From an uncultured Prevotellaceae bacterium (GTDB taxonomy: Bacteria > Bacteroidota > Bacteroidia > Bacteroidales > Bacteroidaceae): a stretch of DNA of 45,024 nucleotides. Each line of letters begins with the position of its first letter. The first letter of the stretch is position 1. The notes beneath the pieces are model-generated. The model was not told the origin of the DNA and did not search any database. It saw only the letters and a list, made by a program, of their open reading frames with translations. This document shows, in pieces, positions 30,935 through 42,095 of the stretch. The position numbers and the translations under genes are program-made. Where the stretch lies: positions 1 to 45,024 of the forward strand of contig CAMNIN010000026.1 of NCBI GenBank assembly GCA_946540735.1, given 5' to 3'.

Positions 30935-33900
30935 ATGATTTATTTTTTCAGAACCCCATCACAAAACATCATTGCCACGGCATCGGATCACCCGTTGAGC
31001 AATGAGGAGATCAGCAAACTGACCTGGCTATATGGCGAAGCAACGCACATCGACGCCGAGACACTTGAAGGCTACTATGTAGGTCCTCGCCGCGAGATGG
31101 TCACCCCCTGGAGCACCAATGCGGTGGAAATCACACAGAACATGAACATGAACGGCATACAGCGCATCGAGGAATACTTCCCCGTGGCCGATGAAGATGC
31201 CGATCATGACCCCATGCTGCAACGCATGTATAAGGGACTCGACCAGGAGATATTCACCGTGAAGCATCAGCCCGAGCCCATCAAGCAGGTGGAAGACCTG
31301 GAGGAATACAACGAGCAGGAAGGTCTCGCCCTCTCGCCCGAGGAGATCGACTACCTGCACCAGATAGAGAAGCAACTGGGCCGTCCGCTCACCGACTCCG
31401 AGGTCTTCGGTTTTGCCCAGATCAACTCAGAGCACTGCCGCCACAAGATCTTCGGTGGCACCTTCATCATCGACGGTGTGGAGAAAGAGTCATCGCTCTT
31501 CGCCATGATCAAGAAGACGACCCAGGAGAATCCCAACAAGATACTCTCCGCCTACAAAGACAACGTGGCGTTCGCCCAAGGCCCCGTCGTGGAGCAGTTT
31601 GCCCCCAAAGACCAGTCCACCTCCGACTACTTTGAGGTGAAGGATGTGGAGAGCGTCATCTCTCTGAAAGCAGAGACCCACAACTTCCCCACCACGGTGG
31701 AGCCATTCAACGGAGCCGCCACTGGAACAGGAGGTGAGATCCGCGACCGCATGGGCGGCGGTGTGGGATCCTGGCCCATCGCCGGCACAGCAGTATACAT
31801 GACCGCCTATCCCCGTCTGAAGACCGACGAGGGTGAGGCAGACCCAGAGCGCGACTGGGAGGACATCCTGCCCGTGCGCCAATGGCTGTATCAGTCGCCG
31901 GAGCAAATCCTGATCAAGGCCTCCAACGGAGCATCGGATTTCGGCAACAAGTTTGGCCAGCCCCTGATCTGCGGTTCGGTACTCACCTTCGAGCATCAGG
32001 AAGGCCAAGAGAAATACGCTTACGACAAAGTCATCATGCTCGCCGGCGGCGTAGGCTACGGCACCAAGCGCGACTGTCTGAAGAAGACGCCCCAGAAAGG
32101 CAACAAGATCGTGGTGGTGGGCGGCGACAACTACCGCATCGGTCTTGGCGGCGGTTCTGTCTCCTCGGTCGACACCGGCCGCTACTCCAACGGCATTGAG
32201 TTGAATGCCGTGCAGCGCGCCAATCCCGAGATGCAGAAACGCGCCTACAACCTGGTGCGCGCGCTGTGCGAGGAAGACGTCAACCCCGTGGTGAGCATCC
32301 ACGACCACGGTTCGGCAGGTCACCTCAACTGTCTCTCAGAACTGGTGGAGGAATGCGGCGGCCGGATAGACATGACCAAGCTCCCCATCGGCGACACCAC
32401 GCTGTCGGCCAAGGAGATCATCGCCAACGAGAGCCAAGAGCGCATGGGACTTCTCATCGATGAGAAGCACATCGAGCATGTGGCCCGCATCGCAGAGCGC
32501 GAGCGCGCCCCGCTGTATGTGGTGGGAGAGACCACCGGCGACGCCCACTTCTCGTTTGTGCAAGGCGACGGTGTGAAGCCCTTCGACCTCGATGTGGCCC
32601 AGATGTTCGGGCACTCCCCCAAGACCATCATGACCGACCATACCGTGGAGCGTCACTACAGTGACGTCAGCTACAGCCTCGACAAGATCGACGAATACAT
32701 CGAGCGCGTGCTTCAGTTGGAGGCCGTGGCCTGCAAAGACTGGCTCACCAACAAGGTGGACCGCTCGGTGACCGGCAAAATCGCCCGCCAGCAATGCCAG
32801 GGAGAGTTGCAGCTGCCCCTCTCCGACTGTGGCGTAGTGGCCCTCGACTATCGTGGCCGCAAGGGAATCGCCACCGCCCTGGGCCATGCCCCACAGGCCG
32901 GCCTCGCCTCCCCGGAGGCAGGCAGTGTGCTCTCAGTAGCGGAATCACTCACCAACATCGTGTGGGCCCCACTAGCCGACGGGATGAACAGTCTGTCGCT
33001 CTCCGCCAACTGGATGTGGCCCTGCCGCTCACAGGAAGGAGAAGACGCCCGCCTATATGCGGCTGTCGAGGCCCTGAGTGACTTCTGCCGTGAACTGCAC
33101 ATCAATGTTCCCACCGGGAAGGACTCCCTCTCACTGAGCCAGCAATATCCCAACGGCGAGAAGATCATCTCTCCGGGCACCGTCATCGTAACCAGCGGCG
33201 GCGAGGTGTCAGACATCCGCAAGGTGGTGTCGCCCGTCCTGGTGAACGACAAGAACTCCTCGCTCTATCACATCGACTTCAGTTTCGACAACCTGCGCCT
33301 CGGCGGTTCGGCCCTGGCCCAGTCGATGGGCAAGGTAGGCGACGACGTGCCCACGGTGAAGCACCCCATGTATTTCGCAGGATGCTTCGATGCCATCCAG
33401 CAGATGATCAAGAAAGGCTGGATCATGTCGGGGCACGACATCAGTGCCGGCGGTCTGATCACCACCCTTCTCGAGATGTGCTTCGCCAACAAGGAAGGCG
33501 GCATGAGCATCAACCTCTACAACATGAAGGACGATGTGATCAAATCACTCTTCGCCGAGAACCCCGGCGTGGTGATCCAGGTCAGCGACAAATACAAGTT
33601 TGAGATGCGTGAATTGCTCGACGACCTGGGCGTAGGCTATGCCAAGATCGGCTACCCCACTCCCGGAGATCGCACCATCACGATCAAGAAAGACGACTAC
33701 ACGCATGTCTTCGACATCGACAGTCTGCGCGATGTGTGGTACAAGACCTCCTACCTGCTCGACCGCAAGCAGAGCCGCAACGGCCGCGCCCGCATGCGTT
33801 TCGACAACTACAAGCAGCAGCCCCTCCGCATCGAAGTGCCCAAACGTTTCAAGGGCAAATTGCTCAACTACTACCTCAGTGCCGACCGTCGGAAGCCCAG

Positions 33901-34654
33901 TGGCATCAAAGCCGCCATCATCCGTGAGAAAGGCACCAATGGAGAGCGCGAGATGGCTTACTCACTCTATCTGGCCGGTTTCGACGTGAAAGACGTGATG
34001 ATGACCGACCTCATCAGCGGACGCGAGACGCTGGAAGACATCTCAATGATCGTGTTCTGCGGCGGATTCTCCAACAGCGACGTGCTGGGCAGCGCCAAAG
34101 GCTGGGCAGGAGCGTTCCTCTACAATCCGAAAGCCAAGGAAGCCCTCGACCGATTCTATGCCCGAGACAACACCCTGTCGCTCGGAATCTGCAACGGTTG
34201 TCAGCTGATGGTGGAGCTCAACCTCATCAACCCGGAGCATGAGCACCGCACCCGTATGCAGCACAACGACTCCAGGAAATTCGAGAGCGGTTTTGTCGGT
34301 CTCACCATTCCTCGCAACGACAGTGTGATGCTGGGTTCGCTGAGCGGCAGCAAACTGGGAATCTGGGTTGCTCACGGCGAAGGCAAGTTCTCGCTGCCTG
34401 AGGCAGAGGAGCGTTACAACATCGTGGCGAAATACACCTACAGCGAGTATCCCGGCAACCCCAACGGCTCAGACCACAGCGTGGCCGGCATCTGCAGTGC
34501 CGACGGACGCCATCTGGCCATGATGCCCCACTTGGAGCGAGCCATTTTCCCATGGCAGTGCGGATGGTATCCAGCAGAGCGTCATAGCGACGAGGTGACT
34601 CCATGGATAGAAGCCTTCGTCAACGCCCGCCGCTGGATAGAGCAGCATCCCTAA
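30935..34654 (+). CDS. purL: Phosphoribosylformylglycinamidine synthase, single-chain
   Basis: 1239 residues, the long single-chain form. Step four of purine synthesis: FGAR + glutamine + ATP to FGAM. The N-terminal PurS-like part (1-about 160) includes the linker; the two AIRS-like halves follow (SEHCRHKIFGG, HNFPTTVEPFNGAATGTGGEIRDRM, ASNGASDFGNKFGQPLICG, then HDISAGGLITTLLEMCFAN). The C-terminal glutaminase domain (about 985-1235) has the catalytic Cys about 1086 in LGICNGCQLM and the region VAHGEGKFSLPEAEE with the His. All the expected motifs are present. Its own -7 box is 31 bases upstream and a structured RNA lies further upstream. It is followed after 14 bases by a ChrA pair and may be co-transcribed with it. 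Confidence 0.96.
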   Translation: MIYFFRTPSQNIIATASDHPLSNEEISKLTWLYGEATHIDAETLEGYYVGPRREMVTPWSTNAVEITQNMNMNGIQRIEEYFPVADEDADHDPMLQRMYKGLDQEIFTVKHQPEPIKQVEDLEEYNEQEGLALSPEEIDYLHQIEKQLGRPLTDSEVFGFAQINSEHCRHKIFGGTFIIDGVEKESSLFAMIKKTTQENPNKILSAYKDNVAFAQGPVVEQFAPKDQSTSDYFEVKDVESVISLKAETHNFPTTVEPFNGAATGTGGEIRDRMGGGVGSWPIAGTAVYMTAYPRLKTDEGEADPERDWEDILPVRQWLYQSPEQILIKASNGASDFGNKFGQPLICGSVLTFEHQEGQEKYAYDKVIMLAGGVGYGTKRDCLKKTPQKGNKIVVVGGDNYRIGLGGGSVSSVDTGRYSNGIELNAVQRANPEMQKRAYNLVRALCEEDVNPVVSIHDHGSAGHLNCLSELVEECGGRIDMTKLPIGDTTLSAKEIIANESQERMGLLIDEKHIEHVARIAERERAPLYVVGETTGDAHFSFVQGDGVKPFDLDVAQMFGHSPKTIMTDHTVERHYSDVSYSLDKIDEYIERVLQLEAVACKDWLTNKVDRSVTGKIARQQCQGELQLPLSDCGVVALDYRGRKGIATALGHAPQAGLASPEAGSVLSVAESLTNIVWAPLADGMNSLSLSANWMWPCRSQEGEDARLYAAVEALSDFCRELHINVPTGKDSLSLSQQYPNGEKIISPGTVIVTSGGEVSDIRKVVSPVLVNDKNSSLYHIDFSFDNLRLGGSALAQSMGKVGDDVPTVKHPMYFAGCFDAIQQMIKKGWIMSGHDISAGGLITTLLEMCFANKEGGMSINLYNMKDDVIKSLFAENPGVVIQVSDKYKFEMRELLDDLGVGYAKIGYPTPGDRTITIKKDDYTHVFDIDSLRDVWYKTSYLLDRKQSRNGRARMRFDNYKQQPLRIEVPKRFKGKLLNYYLSADRRKPSGIKAAIIREKGTNGEREMAYSLYLAGFDVKDVMMTDLISGRETLEDISMIVFCGGFSNSDVLGSAKGWAGAFLYNPKAKEALDRFYARDNTLSLGICNGCQLMVELNLINPEHEHRTRMQHNDSRKFESGFVGLTIPRNDSVMLGSLSGSKLGIWVAHGEGKFSLPEAEERYNIVAKYTYSEYPGNPNGSDHSVAGICSADGRHLAMMPHLERAIFPWQCGWYPAERHSDEVTPWIEAFVNARRWIEQHP

Positions 34655-34668
34655 TCCATACAGACGGA

Positions 34669-35217
34669 ATGGACAGTTTTTACTGGAACAGTTTCAAGAC
34701 ATTCTTTCGCATCGGCGCCTTCACCATTGGTGGAGGCTATGCCATGATACCCCTGATCGAGAGCGAGGTGGTGGACAAGCACAAATGGCTCAACCGTGAA
34801 GAATTTCTCGACATCATCGCCATCGCCCAGAGTTGCCCTGGTGTCTTCGCCATCAACATGAGCGTGTTCATCGGCTATAAGCTGAGGCGGTTTCCCGGTG
34901 CGCTGTGCGCCACGCTGGGCACCGCCCTGCCCTCGTTTCTGATCATCCTGCTGATCGCCATGTTTTTCGTCAGTTTCCAGGACAACCCCGTCGTGGAGTC
35001 GATTTTCAGAGGCATCCGTCCGGCGGTAGTGGCCCTTATCGCCGCCCCCACGTTCCATCTGGCCCGCAGTGCCAAGATCACGCTGGCCAATTGCTGGATT
35101 CCCATCGGAGGAGCGCTTGCCATCTGGCTGATGCATGTGAATCCTGTGGTGATCATCCTGGCAGCCGGTCTGGGAGGGTATCTGTATGGAAAGTTTGTAA
35201 AACCCACAGAGAGATGA
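34669..35217 (+). CDS. chrA: Chromate-transporter (ChrA) half protein, N-terminal-type
   Basis: 182 residues from the ATG at 34669, 14 bases after the purL stop. One CHR domain: conserved FKTFFRIGAFTIGGGYAMIPLIESEVV at the start, the AIAQSCPGVFAINMSVFIGYKLRR motif, then membrane helices (about 77-98, 107-125, 135-160). In short-chain ChrA systems two half-length proteins form the transporter, and here the second follows with a four-base overlap. In some bacteria ChrA exports chromate by proton exchange; the substrate here is not known. Long frames upstream of this start belong to purL's strand and are not used. Confidence 0.88.
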   Translation: MDSFYWNSFKTFFRIGAFTIGGGYAMIPLIESEVVDKHKWLNREEFLDIIAIAQSCPGVFAINMSVFIGYKLRRFPGALCATLGTALPSFLIILLIAMFFVSFQDNPVVESIFRGIRPAVVALIAAPTFHLARSAKITLANCWIPIGGALAIWLMHVNPVVIILAAGLGGYLYGKFVKPTER

Positions 35218-35789
35218 TATTCCTGACTCTTTTCATCACATTCTTCGAGATAGGCCTTTTCGGTTTTGGAGGAGGCTACGGCATGTTGTCGCTCATCCAG
35301 TCGGAGGTAGTGCACCATCATGCCTGGATGACCTCGGCTGAGTTCACCAACATCGTGGCCATCAGTCAGATGACCCCGGGGCCTATCGGCATCAACTCCG
35401 CCACATATTGCGGGTTCACCGCCGTGAAGAATGCCGGCATGGGGCAAACCATGGCCATGCTGGGAAGCGTCACGGCCACATTCGCCTTGGTACTCCCCTC
35501 CTTCATCCTGATGATCCTCATAGCCAAGATGTTTCTCAAGTACATGAAGACCCCATTGGTGCAAAGCATCTTCAACGGTCTGCGTCCCGCTGTGGTGGGT
35601 CTGCTTGCTGCAGCCGCCCTACTGCTGATGAACAAGGAGAACTTCTCCTCCATCAACGAGAATCCCTGGCATTTCTGGATCAGTGTGGGATTGTTTATCT
35701 CCACCTGGATCGGCACCAAGGTGATGAAAATCAACCCCATCATGATGATGGCTTTCGCCGGTTTCGCCGGACTGCTTCTCCTCTACTGA
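35214..35789 (+). CDS. chrA: Chromate-transporter (ChrA) half protein, partner
   Basis: 191 residues from the ATG at 35214, which overlaps the stop of the first half by four bases (ATGA). Same plan: MIFLTLFITFFEIGLFGFGGGYGMLSLIQSEVV, then NIVAISQMTPGPIGINSATYCGF, followed by about five membrane helices. The partner has PGVFAIN where this one has PGPIGIN, the usual difference between the two half types. The gene ends one base into a strong bidirectional terminator hairpin at 35789. Ion exporter, exact ion unknown. Confidence 0.88.
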   Translation: MIFLTLFITFFEIGLFGFGGGYGMLSLIQSEVVHHHAWMTSAEFTNIVAISQMTPGPIGINSATYCGFTAVKNAGMGQTMAMLGSVTATFALVLPSFILMILIAKMFLKYMKTPLVQSIFNGLRPAVVGLLAAAALLLMNKENFSSINENPWHFWISVGLFISTWIGTKVMKINPIMMMAFAGFAGLLLLY

Positions 35790-35824
35790 AAAAGGACGGG
35801 TCCCATTGCCGGCCCGTCCTTTTT
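35789..35824. terminator. Bidirectional terminator between chrA and susA
   Basis: AAAAAGGACGGG (35789-35800) pairs perfectly with CCCGTCCTTTTT (35813-35824), a 12-bp stem with a 12-base loop; the flanking A and T runs make it work on both strands. It stops the plus-strand purL-chrA transcript and the minus-strand starch operon. Confidence 0.92.
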
Positions 35825-35847
35825 CAGAGGAATTCTCTAAAATGCTT

Positions 35848-37764
35848 TCAGAACTCGATGACGAGCGTCTGCCGTGGACGCAGGGAGACGTTTTTGTCGA
35901 TCCTCACGGTGCGTCCGGAGATGACATCCGTGGCCGTCTTGCATCCGCCGATGACCTCAGCATAGCGCTCCACCTCGAGTGAAGCGGATTTTTTCGTACC
36001 ATTGAGGATGGTCATCACCGTTTGTCCATGATATTGCCGTGCGATGACATAGACCCCCTTCCAAGGGATGAATTGTTTCTGTCTTCCCTTGCTGATGACC
36101 TCGTTGCCCTGCCGCCAGTGAAGCAGGCGACTGCACCAGTCAAACATGGCGTTCTCAGCATTCGTGCGTCCCTCGCGTGTGAAACAGTTTTTCTTGTCGC
36201 CGGGGAATCCACCGGGGAAATCCTTCCGCACATAGCCGTCAGTCACCGCTTTGGTGCCATTCATCAGCACCTCCGTGCCATAATAGAGCTGGGGGATGCG
36301 GTTGACGGTGAGGAGCAGAGCCAGAGCCTGTTTGAGAGCCAGAGTGTCCTTTCCCTCACCCAGGAAGCGATCGGTGTCATGATTCTCGATGAAAGCCATC
36401 ACACTGCTGGGATTGGGGTAGAGATAATCGTAGCAGAAGGAGTTGTAAATCCGGTTGAAGCCCTGCCACCACCCGTCGGTGTCCTCGTTTTTAGCCTGGT
36501 TGATCTTATCATAGAAGCTGAAGTCCATGACCGTTTTCAGGAAAGAGTTATGCGAAGCGATCTTGGAGCCCTTCTGCCAAGCAGCGGTATAGGCAGGTTC
36601 GGTGACCCAAGTCTCCCCCACCGTATTGAAATTGGGGTATTCCTCATCAAGCTCTTTCATCCACTGAGCCATAGCATCGGCATAGGCATAGGGGTAGGTG
36701 TCCATGCGGATGCCATCGATGCCCACCGTCTCAATCCACCAGATGCTGTTTTGGATGAGATAGCGCATCAGGTGCGGGTTGTGCTGGTTGAGATCAGGCA
36801 TAGAGGGAACGAACCATCCCTCCACCGTCTCCTTCAAGTCGATGTCGGCCGCATAAGGGTCAACGACGGGAGTGAGCTTATAGGATGTCTGTAGATACTG
36901 GCTCTTGGAAGCCCCTCCATCGACGGTGAATCCAGTCATCGGGTCGCGTCCGCTCTGCTCTTCGGTGAGCCAGTCGGGAGTGTTGAGCCAGTCCTTTGAC
37001 GGCATGTCGTGAGTCCATGGATGCTCAAATCCGCTATGGTTGAAGATCATGTCCATCACGATTTTCAGTCCTTTGGCATGGGCCTCATCACACAGGCGCC
37101 GGTAGTCATCATTGCTGCCGAAGCGCGGATCTACACGATAATAGTTGGTCGTGGCATATCCATGATAAGTGGAATAGCCGTTCTCCTGGTCGGGGGAATC
37201 ATTCTCGAGCACCGGTGTGAACCAAAGAGCCGTCACGCCAAGTTCCTTGAAATAGTCGAGATGTTCTCTGATGCCATTGAGGTCGCCACCATGCCGCAGA
37301 GAGGGTTTGGTCCGGTCTTCCTGATAAGGCCTCATGCCCTTCACCTGCGGGTTGTGGTCCTTGCCTTGTGCGAATCTGTCGGGCATGAGCATATAAAGCA
37401 CGTCGGCATTGGAGAAGCCAATCCGTTCCGCCCCACTCTTCTCACGCTCCTTGAGCACATATTTGACTTTTTTCTTGCCGAAAGAGAGAGTCATCGTACC
37501 CGCTTTGGCATTCCTGATGTTGAGGTAGACCAACAGGTAGTTGGGTGAATCGAGGCGCACGATGCTGTCGATCACCACACCGGGATAATCGGTGGTCACG
37601 GATGCCACGTCGCGGATGCCTTGTCCATAGACCATGAGTTGTAGAGAGGGGTTTTTCATACCGACAAACCAGTCGGTGGGTTCAATACGGTCGACCTTCG
37701 GTGCAGCCTTCAAGGATGTAGCCATACACAGGATGATGCTAAACAAAAAGAAAAGTTTTCTCAT
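35848..37764 (-). CDS. susA: SusA-like neopullulanase (GH13)
   Basis: 638 residues. Signal peptide MRKLFFLFSIILCMATSLKA. An N-terminal cyclomaltodextrinase-type beta domain lies at about 22-110, then the GH13 barrel. The three catalytic carboxylates are visible: Asp355 (DGIRMDTYPY), Glu384 (TVGETWV) and Asp463 (IENHDTDRF). Also visible is DMIFNHSG in region I. It should hydrolyse alpha-1,4 (and some alpha-1,6) bonds of maltodextrins in the periplasm, as SusA does in the Bacteroides starch system. Last gene of the minus-strand operon, 12 bases after the pullulanase gene; ends at the shared terminator. The length matches the family. Confidence 0.92.
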   Translation of the reverse strand: MRKLFFLFSIILCMATSLKAAPKVDRIEPTDWFVGMKNPSLQLMVYGQGIRDVASVTTDYPGVVIDSIVRLDSPNYLLVYLNIRNAKAGTMTLSFGKKKVKYVLKEREKSGAERIGFSNADVLYMLMPDRFAQGKDHNPQVKGMRPYQEDRTKPSLRHGGDLNGIREHLDYFKELGVTALWFTPVLENDSPDQENGYSTYHGYATTNYYRVDPRFGSNDDYRRLCDEAHAKGLKIVMDMIFNHSGFEHPWTHDMPSKDWLNTPDWLTEEQSGRDPMTGFTVDGGASKSQYLQTSYKLTPVVDPYAADIDLKETVEGWFVPSMPDLNQHNPHLMRYLIQNSIWWIETVGIDGIRMDTYPYAYADAMAQWMKELDEEYPNFNTVGETWVTEPAYTAAWQKGSKIASHNSFLKTVMDFSFYDKINQAKNEDTDGWWQGFNRIYNSFCYDYLYPNPSSVMAFIENHDTDRFLGEGKDTLALKQALALLLTVNRIPQLYYGTEVLMNGTKAVTDGYVRKDFPGGFPGDKKNCFTREGRTNAENAMFDWCSRLLHWRQGNEVISKGRQKQFIPWKGVYVIARQYHGQTVMTILNGTKKSASLEVERYAEVIGGCKTATDVISGRTVRIDKNVSLRPRQTLVIEF

Positions 37765-37776
37765 AACACATTGTTT

Positions 37777-39753
37777 TTATCGGTAAAGAATCAATGCGGA
37801 TTGCGGTGCAATCCTCACAGCAGGTCCGCTGACGACGCCCAGTCCCTGCTCATCGATTTTTCCCTCCTGGCAGGCTACGGTGTATTTCCCGGATGGGATT
37901 TCGACCATTTTCTCAGTGTTGTTGGCGTTGAGGACCACGATGATATCCTGCCAAGGATCTCCTCCGGCATGGTCTTTCAGGCGGAAAGCGACGAGGCAAG
38001 GCTGGGTGGGCAGGAATTCGAGCGACTGTCTTACCTTCTCGGCATCCCCAAGCCGGAATGCTGGATGATTCTTGCGGAGTTGGACGAGGCGTTGGTAATA
38101 ATCGAGAACAGAGGCATAGCGGACAACATTGTTCCAGTTGAGCTGGTTGACGGAGTCGGGTGACTCAAAGCTGTTGTGCACACCCTTCTTGTCGCGGAGC
38201 ATCTCCTCACCCGACAAGATGAACGGCACGCCCTGTGAGGTAAATACCGCCGTCTGAGCCAGGAGGTCGAGGCGGATCAGTTCTTCCTGGGAAATGCCCG
38301 GCATGGACGTCTTCAGCCTGTCGACGAGGCACATGTCATCATGGCAACTCACGTAGGAAATCATCTGGGTGGGTTGTGTGGCCCAAGGCACCTTGGAGTA
38401 ATTCACCAACGACATATTGACCTGGGGATGGGCAATACAGCCTGTGATACCGAATTTCAGGCTTTCTTCCTCACCGCTTTTGCCTGCGAGAAAGGCACCT
38501 TTTGTATCGTCGTTGAAAGGTCCTCGGAGCGCATCCCGGATCTCGTCGCTGAAAGCAGCAATGCGAGGCATCTGCGGGATATGAGCCTTCGTGCCCAACC
38601 GTTCGGCAGGATAAGCGCAATCACCAGCCGACCAACCCTCGCCATAGATGAAGATGGAAGGGTCGATCTCATCCACAGCCTTACGGATCGCGTTCATCGT
38701 CTCGATGTCATGGACACCCATGAGGTCGAACCGGAAGCCGTCGATGTGGTATTCGTTGATCCAGTATTTCACGCTCTCGATCATGAACGCCCTCATCAGC
38801 GGTTGTTCTGAAGCGGTCTCATTGCCACAGCCTGAGCCATTGCTGTATTTTCCGTCGGCCGTCTTGCGGTAGTAATAATCCGGCCAGGAGAGTTGGAAAT
38901 TGCTATGGTCAAGGTCGAAAGTATGATTATAGACCACATCGAGAATCACCCTGATGCCCGCTTTGTGAAGCGCCATCACCATCGCCTTAAACTCCCTGAT
39001 GCGGGAGGCAGGATCGCGGGGGTCGGTCGAATAGGAGCCTTCCGGCACATTGTAATTCAGGGGATCGTAGCCCCAGTTATACTGTGGTTTGTCGCTCGAC
39101 TCGTCGACAGAGGCGAAATCGAACGAAGGGAGGAGGTGAACCGCGTTCACCCCCAGGTTCTTCAGGTGGCCGATGGCCCAATCCTCCATCAAAGCGAGGA
39201 ATTTTCCAGGATAGCGCGTCCATGCCCTCTTCACCATCATCTCACCAGGATCAAGGTTGAGGTTACGAGCCACGGAGAAGTCACGGTGGTGCATCTCATA
39301 GATCACGAGGTCGGCCGGAGAATCCAGCGAGGGCCGTTTGTCATGCTCCCATCCGAAGGGGTCGGTATCTTCCAGGTCGATGATAGCCGCCCTCTTGCCA
39401 TTCACCCCCACCGCCTTGGCGAAGATGCCTGGTGTCTCGTGCCAATGGACGCGATCGCCCGAGATGTCGAACGTATAGAATTTGCCTTTGAGCGTATGTT
39501 TGGGAGAATGTTTGACAACCCCAGTCCAAAGTCCGTCCGCATACTTCATCTTCACGGTGCGGATGGGGTGTCCACCCTCACCGTCCTGATAGATTCTCAC
39601 GCAGACCCTTTTGGCATCGGGAGGCGCCAAGAGATGGAAGACGGTCTGCGTGCTGGAGGCCTCACATTCATTGAAATGGAAAGTCTGTGCAGAAGCTGTC
39701 GACAGGGAAAGAGCGGTGGCGGTCAAGATTGTCAGAATTTTCTTCATAGCCAT
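37777..39753 (-). CDS. pulA: Type I pullulanase (GH13)
   Basis: 658 residues from ATG 39753 (MAMKKI; ATG 39747 is equally plausible). Signal peptide to about residue 22 (LSTASAQ). The N-terminal carbohydrate-module-like beta domain (about 25-125) is followed by the barrel with the pullulanase signature YNWGYDP (225-231). Also seen are VVYNHTF (region I), Asp343 in DGFRFDLMG, Glu372 in YGEGWSAGD and the SCHDD region. Cleaves alpha-1,6 branch points of pullulan and amylopectin fragments. Periplasmic or surface. Sits 37 bases after the GH97 gene and 12 before susA, so it is in the same operon. Confidence 0.92.
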   Translation of the reverse strand: MAMKKILTILTATALSLSTASAQTFHFNECEASSTQTVFHLLAPPDAKRVCVRIYQDGEGGHPIRTVKMKYADGLWTGVVKHSPKHTLKGKFYTFDISGDRVHWHETPGIFAKAVGVNGKRAAIIDLEDTDPFGWEHDKRPSLDSPADLVIYEMHHRDFSVARNLNLDPGEMMVKRAWTRYPGKFLALMEDWAIGHLKNLGVNAVHLLPSFDFASVDESSDKPQYNWGYDPLNYNVPEGSYSTDPRDPASRIREFKAMVMALHKAGIRVILDVVYNHTFDLDHSNFQLSWPDYYYRKTADGKYSNGSGCGNETASEQPLMRAFMIESVKYWINEYHIDGFRFDLMGVHDIETMNAIRKAVDEIDPSIFIYGEGWSAGDCAYPAERLGTKAHIPQMPRIAAFSDEIRDALRGPFNDDTKGAFLAGKSGEEESLKFGITGCIAHPQVNMSLVNYSKVPWATQPTQMISYVSCHDDMCLVDRLKTSMPGISQEELIRLDLLAQTAVFTSQGVPFILSGEEMLRDKKGVHNSFESPDSVNQLNWNNVVRYASVLDYYQRLVQLRKNHPAFRLGDAEKVRQSLEFLPTQPCLVAFRLKDHAGGDPWQDIIVVLNANNTEKMVEIPSGKYTVACQEGKIDEQGLGVVSGPAVRIAPQSALILYR

Positions 39754-39790
39754 GTCATGTATAAATCAATCTTCATGGTGAGTATTTGTA

Positions 39791-42085
<2,295 letters not shown>

Positions 42086-42095
42086 AGGAGTGATC

